DNA from: Rhynchopus euleeides
Lineage: Eukaryota > Euglenozoa > Diplonemea > Diplonemida > Diplonemidae
Reading direction: 5' to 3'
DNA: 64,000 bases
Assembly (NCBI GenBank): GCA_963210315.1
Contig: OY723306.1
Coordinates: 62,001 to 126,000 of the forward strand
Made by a program: the position numbers and the translations under genes. Position 1 is the first letter of the stretch, and each line of letters begins with the position of its first letter. Positions 58,546-64,000 of the stretch are shown piece after piece. The notes under the pieces were generated by a model. The model had not been told where the DNA came from. It searched no databases and saw only the letters and a program-made list of their open reading frames with translations.

Positions 58546-61500
58546 TTAAATGTCATCCACATCATCATCCGCAGCCGGGTTGCTGGAGTTCTTCGGCGAC
58601 ATCTCGTTCGCCACCAACGACTCGCCACCTGCACCTTCGTACTTGTCCGGGCGCTGTGTGTGGGTGTGGGTGTGGGTGTGGGTGTGTGTATCTTTTATTT
58701 GTGCAACACGAGTGGGGTAATCTGCAGAAGGAAGGGAAAGTGACGCAGAGAAACACGCCCCCATTGCTGCCACAGCTCCTTTTTACGCCTAACACTTCTC
58801 GCCCAAGCGGATATTTTTGCGCATTCTACCGAAAGAAGAAATTAAAACTTAGGAAACATGTTCCCGGTCCAATATTGACCCGATTGCGGCAAATCCATAG
58901 CATAAAACACACGTCGCCCGGCATGGCACGGCACGGTTCATACCCCGAAGGCCTCATCGTCGTCATCAACCTGTGCCTCGAACTGCTTGTTCCACTTCTC
59001 GTCGTCCACCTCGTTCTGGTTCTGCTTCTGCTTCCAGCGGAACAGCAGGAAGGCCAGCAGCAGGCAGCAGCACAGCAGCAGCAGCAGCAGGATCCACCAC
59101 CAGCACTCCCAGAACCCGCAGTCATCGTCACCAGGTGGCGCACCGCGCCAGTTGTCGTGCCGGGTCAGTGTCAGGGTCAGTGTCGTGGTGTTTGTCCCAA
59201 CATCGCCAGAGCCATCATCATGGCCCACGTTGGTGCACAGCCCGATCATCTTGTCGTACACGCACTCTGCCTCGCGCGCACACGTCAGAGGGTCCGTCAC
59301 CACGGCGCACACCACCCCGGTGCACACCGCAGCCGCCTGCTGCCCCTCCGCGCCCTCCTGCGGGGCCTTGCAGCGGCACACCCAGTCATTCTCTGTCTCC
59401 ACCGAGGGGTCGTGGCACTCCTGCCCGGCCTGCGCGCACAGCCCCTTCTCGCACGTCGGGCAGTCCGCCGTGCACTCGTTGATCCCGCACGTCGCCGGGC
59501 CCATCAGCCCGTTCACACCGGTCTGCGGCGCCACACACGTGCACATCCACGTCCCGTCCTTTGCCACGTCAGTGTCGACGCACGTCTGCTCCACGTTGGT
59601 GCACACGGCCAGAACGTCGGGGTCCCCGCACTCGCCCACGAACTTGCATACTGCCGGCGCGCCGAGTGCCTGCCCCGTCGCGGGTGACGGGCACCTGCAG
59701 ATCCAGTCATCTTTGGACTTCGACGTTGTGTCGGGGTCGTAGCACTGTGCGGAGTGGAGTGGAGTGGAGTGGAGTGGACTTCTGTTCGATGCCGGCCCGC
59801 CAATCCAACATTGCCAACAATGTGATGTAATGTGTTGATCGTGGGTGGACTTTGAAAGCCCCGCCTTGATATCCTGTTGGATTAACCCTCATGACAAAAC
59901 ACATCCCTCAATCAACTCACGATGTGATGTGATGTGATGTGATGTGATGTGATGTGAGGGCAAGAGCCCTGCATACCATCTGCCCCGCCTTGTGGCACAT
60001 CTTCAGGTTGCTCTCAACCGCGCACTCGTCCACCAGGCACGCTGCCGCGTGGCGCAGTGCAGACCCTGTCGTCGGACGCCTGCACTGGCACGTCCAGTCG
60101 TTCAGGGCCGCATCGCTCGTGTCCGGGTCGACGCAGTCCTGCCCCTCCGCCGTGCACGTCGCCTCCACCTTGCTGTCCAGGCACTCGTCCAGCACGCACA
60201 CGGCGCGCGCAGCTGTGGTGCTACCCAGGGCCGGCGCCACGCACTCGCACTTCCAGTCACCCGTCTTCTCGCCCGACGGGTCGACGCACAGCTGCCCCTC
60301 GCACGCGTACCCGTGCCCGTCGCCCTTCCTGGCGCACGTCGTGCACACCGCAGAGCACTCGTCGATCACGCATGTCGCAGCCTGCATGGACCCAGCCGCC
60401 TTCTCCACAAACGGCGCCATGCACTTGCACTCCCAGGTGTCCGGCAGCTCCGGGTCCTCATCGTAGCAGTACTGCCCGTCGGGGCAGGCCTGCCTGTTCT
60501 TCTCGTCGTTGCACTCGTCCTTGTCCTCACGCTCTGTTGTGTGTTTTGTGTGGTGTGTTGGGTACCGGAGCAGGCACGGGCAGTGGCTGGCAGATGGGCA
60601 AATGCGTCAGTTGTACATACCGCAGTCTGCGGGCGCACCGTTCTTCGAACCGAACCCAGAAAGGCACTCGCACTCCCAGTCTCCCAGCGACGTTGCCGAC
60701 GTGTTCTTGTCGACACATGACTGTCCGGCGTCGAAGCACACGGTGGACGTCTTGCACTCGTCGATGTCTGTAAGTGTAAGTGTAAGTGTTGCTTGTAAAC
60801 TCAGTCTCCGTGTGATCTGTGCAATGTAGAATGTAGAACCCCACCCACCAGCTGTAGCATGCAGAGCGGGGGCGGGTACAGGGGCAACATACTGCACGAA
60901 GCAGGCCCGTAGATGTGCTTCTCCTCGGACGTGGTGCAGCGGCACTCCCAGTCACCCAGCACAGCCGGCGAGTTGTTCGGGTCCACACAGATCTGCCCTG
61001 CCTCCTCGCAGATGTTCGTGTACGCCGGGGCGGCGGCGTCTGCCGGCCGCGGTGTCCGCTCGCTCGTGCACGTCTGCTGCTGGTTGATGGAGGCCAGGCA
61101 TGCCTCGTTCTGCCTGTTGTAAGGGGTGTCAGCCACAACGCACCAGTCGCCCTCGGGTGCGTGCGTCGGGTTGCAGCACCCCGTGGTGCACTCCTCCGAC
61201 ACACCCGGCCCGTTCCCGTCGAGGTCCTTCAGGAGCCACCCGCACGCGCACTCGCACTCCTTCACCGTGTACCGCTTGAAGTGCTGGCACTTGCGGGCGC
61301 TTGTCAGCGTCACCGCCGCGCACTCGTCCACGTTGCAGCTCTCCACCGCATGCCCGACCGCCGCGGCCGTCGCCGGGGCGGCGCACATGCACACCCAGTC
61401 GCGCAGGCTTGTCGCATCCGTGTTCGGGTCGACACACCGCTGCCCCGCGGCTGTGCACGCGTTCGTGTCCTCCACGTTCGTGCGCGCGCACGTGGCGCAG

Positions 61501-64000
61501 ATGTCGTCACACTCGTTCACCACGCACGACGCGGGGCCGCGCACGCCCGCCTCCCCGCGGAACGGGGGCGCGCACGCGCACTTGAAGTCGCCCTCGGACG
61601 TGAGGTCGTCGCCGGGCAGGCACATCTGCCCCGCGTCGGTGCACACGCGCCGCTTCGACTCGTCCGCGCACCCGCTCTCGTACTCGCACGTCGCAATGCC
61701 GGCGTACATCATGCCCTTGCTCGGCGGCGGGCAGCTGCACGTCCAGTCGTTCTTGCTCGCCTCGGCCGTGTTCTCGTCCTTGCAGATCTGCCCGGCACGT
61801 GTGCACGTCTCCCCGTACACGTTGCACTCGTCCACCACACACGTCGCCTGCCCTGCAACCGCCTCGCCCGCAGCAGGCTCCACGCACTGGCAGACCCAGT
61901 CCCCACGCGACTTCACGTCCGTGTCCCTGTCCACGCACACCTGCCCCTTCGCCTGGCACGTCACGGCATTCAGCGCGCACTCGTCCACCATGCACTCCGC
62001 CACGTGCGCCGCCGCCTCCCCGGTCCCCTCCTCGCACACGCACGACCAGTCCCCGCGGCTGTCCGGCGACCTGTCGTGGTCCACGCACCGCTGCCCGGCA
62101 GCAGTGCACGTGTGTGTCGACCCGCGCTGCGCGCACGTCGTGCAGGTCGCCACGCACTCGTCCAGGATGCACACGGCCGCCGCCGCCGACGCCTCGCCCG
62201 TCATGGGCGACACGCACTTGCACCCCCACGTCTGCTTCTCCGCGTCCTCCACGCACATCTGGTGCGCCCCGCACTTGGCCGAGTGCTCCTGGCACAGCGT
62301 CTGCGTCTTGCACGACGCCGCCGGGGCCCCCACCATAGGCTCCCCCACGCCGTCCGCGCACTGGCACACCCAGTTCCCGAGCTTCGACTCCACCCCCTGC
62401 TGCGGGTCCAGGCATGTCTGCCCCTTCGTGGCGCACACCTCGTCCCCGTTCACCCCGTTCGGGCTCCACACCTCGGGCGCCGAGCACTCGTCCACCGTGC
62501 ACACCGACGCCTCGCGGTGCCCGGGCGTCCCGGTGTACGGGTACATGCAGTCGCAGATCCAGTCACCCATGGTCGACATGTCCGGGTCCACGCAGTGCTG
62601 CACCGGCTTCCCGTCCACGTCGGTCACCGCTGCGCACGTCGCCCGGTTCGACTGGAACGAGCACTCGTTCACCGTGCACTTCGCAGCAGCGCCCACCTGC
62701 TCCCCCTCGGCAGGCAGCACGCACACGCACTTCCAGTCCTCCGTGCTGGACGCGCTCGTGTCGGGGTCCACACACTCCTGCTCCGCCGCCACGCATGCGT
62801 GCGTCTGCGACCCCAGCGGTGTCGCGCACGACGAGCACGTCGCCCGGCACTCGTCCAGCATGCACGCCGCCGGCCCGCCCTGCTTCGCCACGCCCGTCTG
62901 CGGCGCCACGCAGCGGCACTCCCAGTTGTCCTCCACCTGCACGTCCGGGTCGAAGCACGACTGCCCGGCCTTGCTGCACACTGCCGCGTTTTCAGCCTTT
63001 TCGCAGTCACCGACGTACGTGCACACCGCCGCCTCCGCCACAGCCGACCCCGTCGCAGGCGACGGGCAACGGCACTCCCAGTCGCCGCGCGAGTCAGCCG
63101 CCGTGTTCGTGTCGTGGCATGTCTGCCCGACCGCCGTGCACGTCTTGTCCATCCGGATGCACTCGTCGTACACGCACATCGCCGCCCCACCCAGCTTCCT
63201 CCCCACCTGCGGGGAGTGGCACACGCACTCCCAGTCGTTCAGGGATTCCGGCGACAGGACTGGGTCGTGGCACACCTGCTCCGACGCAGTGCACACGCGC
63301 CCCGCCTCCCCGTCGCACTCGTTCAGCGTGCACGTCGCCACCGCCGCCACCGCAAACGAGTCCGAATCCTTGCACTTGCAGCGCCAGTCCCCCTTCCCGA
63401 TGGACGGGTTCGTGCTCCCCTCCACGCACTCCTGCCCCGCCTTCTTGCACACGTTCCCGCTCCCGTGGTCTGCGCACGTCTCGCACTGCGTCGTGCACTC
63501 GTCCAGGATGCACACCGCGGTGGCGCCGACCACGTCGGCCCCCTGCAGCGGCGCGATGCACCTGCACGTCCCCTCCGCCGCAATGTTCCCCTCGGCCGGC
63601 ACACAGGCCTGCCCGTGTGCCGTGCACTTCTCGCCGTTCTTCACGCACCACGACGTGGGCGGCAGCAGGCACTTCGCCACGCCCCCCACCTTCATCTGCG
63701 GCACCTCCCCCGGCTTCGTCACACACTTGCACCGCCAGTCATCGCGGCTCAGCGCATCCGTGTTCGGGTCCTCGCACTCCTGCCCGGCGGCCGTGCACAC
63801 GCTCGCCACCTCTGAGGTCTGGCACTCGTCCAGCAGGCACGACGCCACGTGCCCCGTCGCCTTCCCGATTGACGGCGGCGGGCACACGCACTGCCAGTTC
63901 CCGAGCCCGCCCACGGCGCGCGTGTCCGCATCCACGCACGTCTGCTTCGCCGCCCCGCACAGCAGCGCCAGACGCCCGTTGTTCGCCAGGCACTCGTCCA
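58546..64000 (-). CDS. Second giant VWA/EGF-type membrane protein, tandem paralogue (5' part outside window)
   Basis: Exons in the window are >64000-60893, 60767-60621, 60533-59977, 59744-58944 and 58653-58546, with the same phases as the first gene. The visible part encodes about 20 EGF-like repeats, one GCCNP module, the transmembrane helix (CGFWECWWWILLLLLLCCCL) and a short acidic tail ending in DDDVDDI. From the right edge to the end of exon 4 it is nearly identical to 29789-49810, including introns 1-3. Differences cluster around 61020-61110 (NEACLASI here, RASCVASI in copy 1), in exon 4 (an insertion of six codons in the juxtamembrane region) and in the last exon. Intron 4 is 290 bp rather than 160. 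The signal peptide and VWA domains are expected beyond the window. Confidence 0.9.

Noticed and set aside
1..64000. tRNA or rRNA genes
   Set aside because: I found no convincing cloverleaf or conserved rRNA block by eye; a covariance-model scan would be decisive.

Overview
The window is eukaryotic nuclear DNA, most likely from a protist. The genes are GC-rich and broken by short introns of about 85-290 bp. Nearly all introns have GTATG-type donors and CACAG/CTGCAG-type acceptors, and the spacers are full of G/C homopolymer runs and small transposons. One gene encodes a splicing factor (SYF1/XAB2) and another a Golgi class I alpha-mannosidase, which rules out a prokaryotic source. All five host genes lie on the minus strand. 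Each of the four visible start codons has an AG acceptor-like site shortly upstream, so spliced-leader trans-splicing (as in Euglenozoa, including diplonemids, or dinoflagellates) is possible, but the sequence alone does not prove it.

Layout. 1-4060: 5' and middle part of a beta-propeller plus coiled-coil protein, running off the left edge. 4779-7906: SYF1-like HAT-repeat spliceosome protein, five exons. 8545-11282: GH47 alpha-1,2-mannosidase, three exons, with a type II signal anchor. 11465-14431 and 14659-17949: two divergent members of one DNA-transposon family in opposite orientation, with long inverted repeats, CAC...GTG ends and a decayed protein ending in three zinc fingers. 18467-19604: TTAA-flanked piggyBac-like non-autonomous element. 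19605-29788: mostly gene-free DNA with G/C runs, two MITE-like elements (20204-20591, 25593-26226) and a pair of 230-bp direct repeats.

29789-49810: a giant cell-surface gene with five exons and about 6468 residues: signal peptide, four VWA domains embedded in Cys-rich repeats, a Thr/Pro linker, roughly 80 EGF-like repeats, one transmembrane helix and an acidic tail. 50454-58290: a transposon cluster between the giant gene and its duplicate, with a 131-bp hAT-like MITE, two TA-flanked elements, a 444-bp hAT-like MITE placed against the end of one of them, and a third CAC...GTG element. 58546-64000: the 3' part of a second, tandem copy of the giant gene, almost identical to the first over the shared part and continuing off the right edge.

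The host genes do not form one pathway. Splicing, N-glycan trimming and surface adhesion are each represented. The secretory mannosidase and the giant surface protein both belong to the secretory route, but nothing here shows co-regulation. The most unusual content is the CAC...GTG element family with its unrecognised zinc-finger protein, and the duplicated giant adhesion-type genes.
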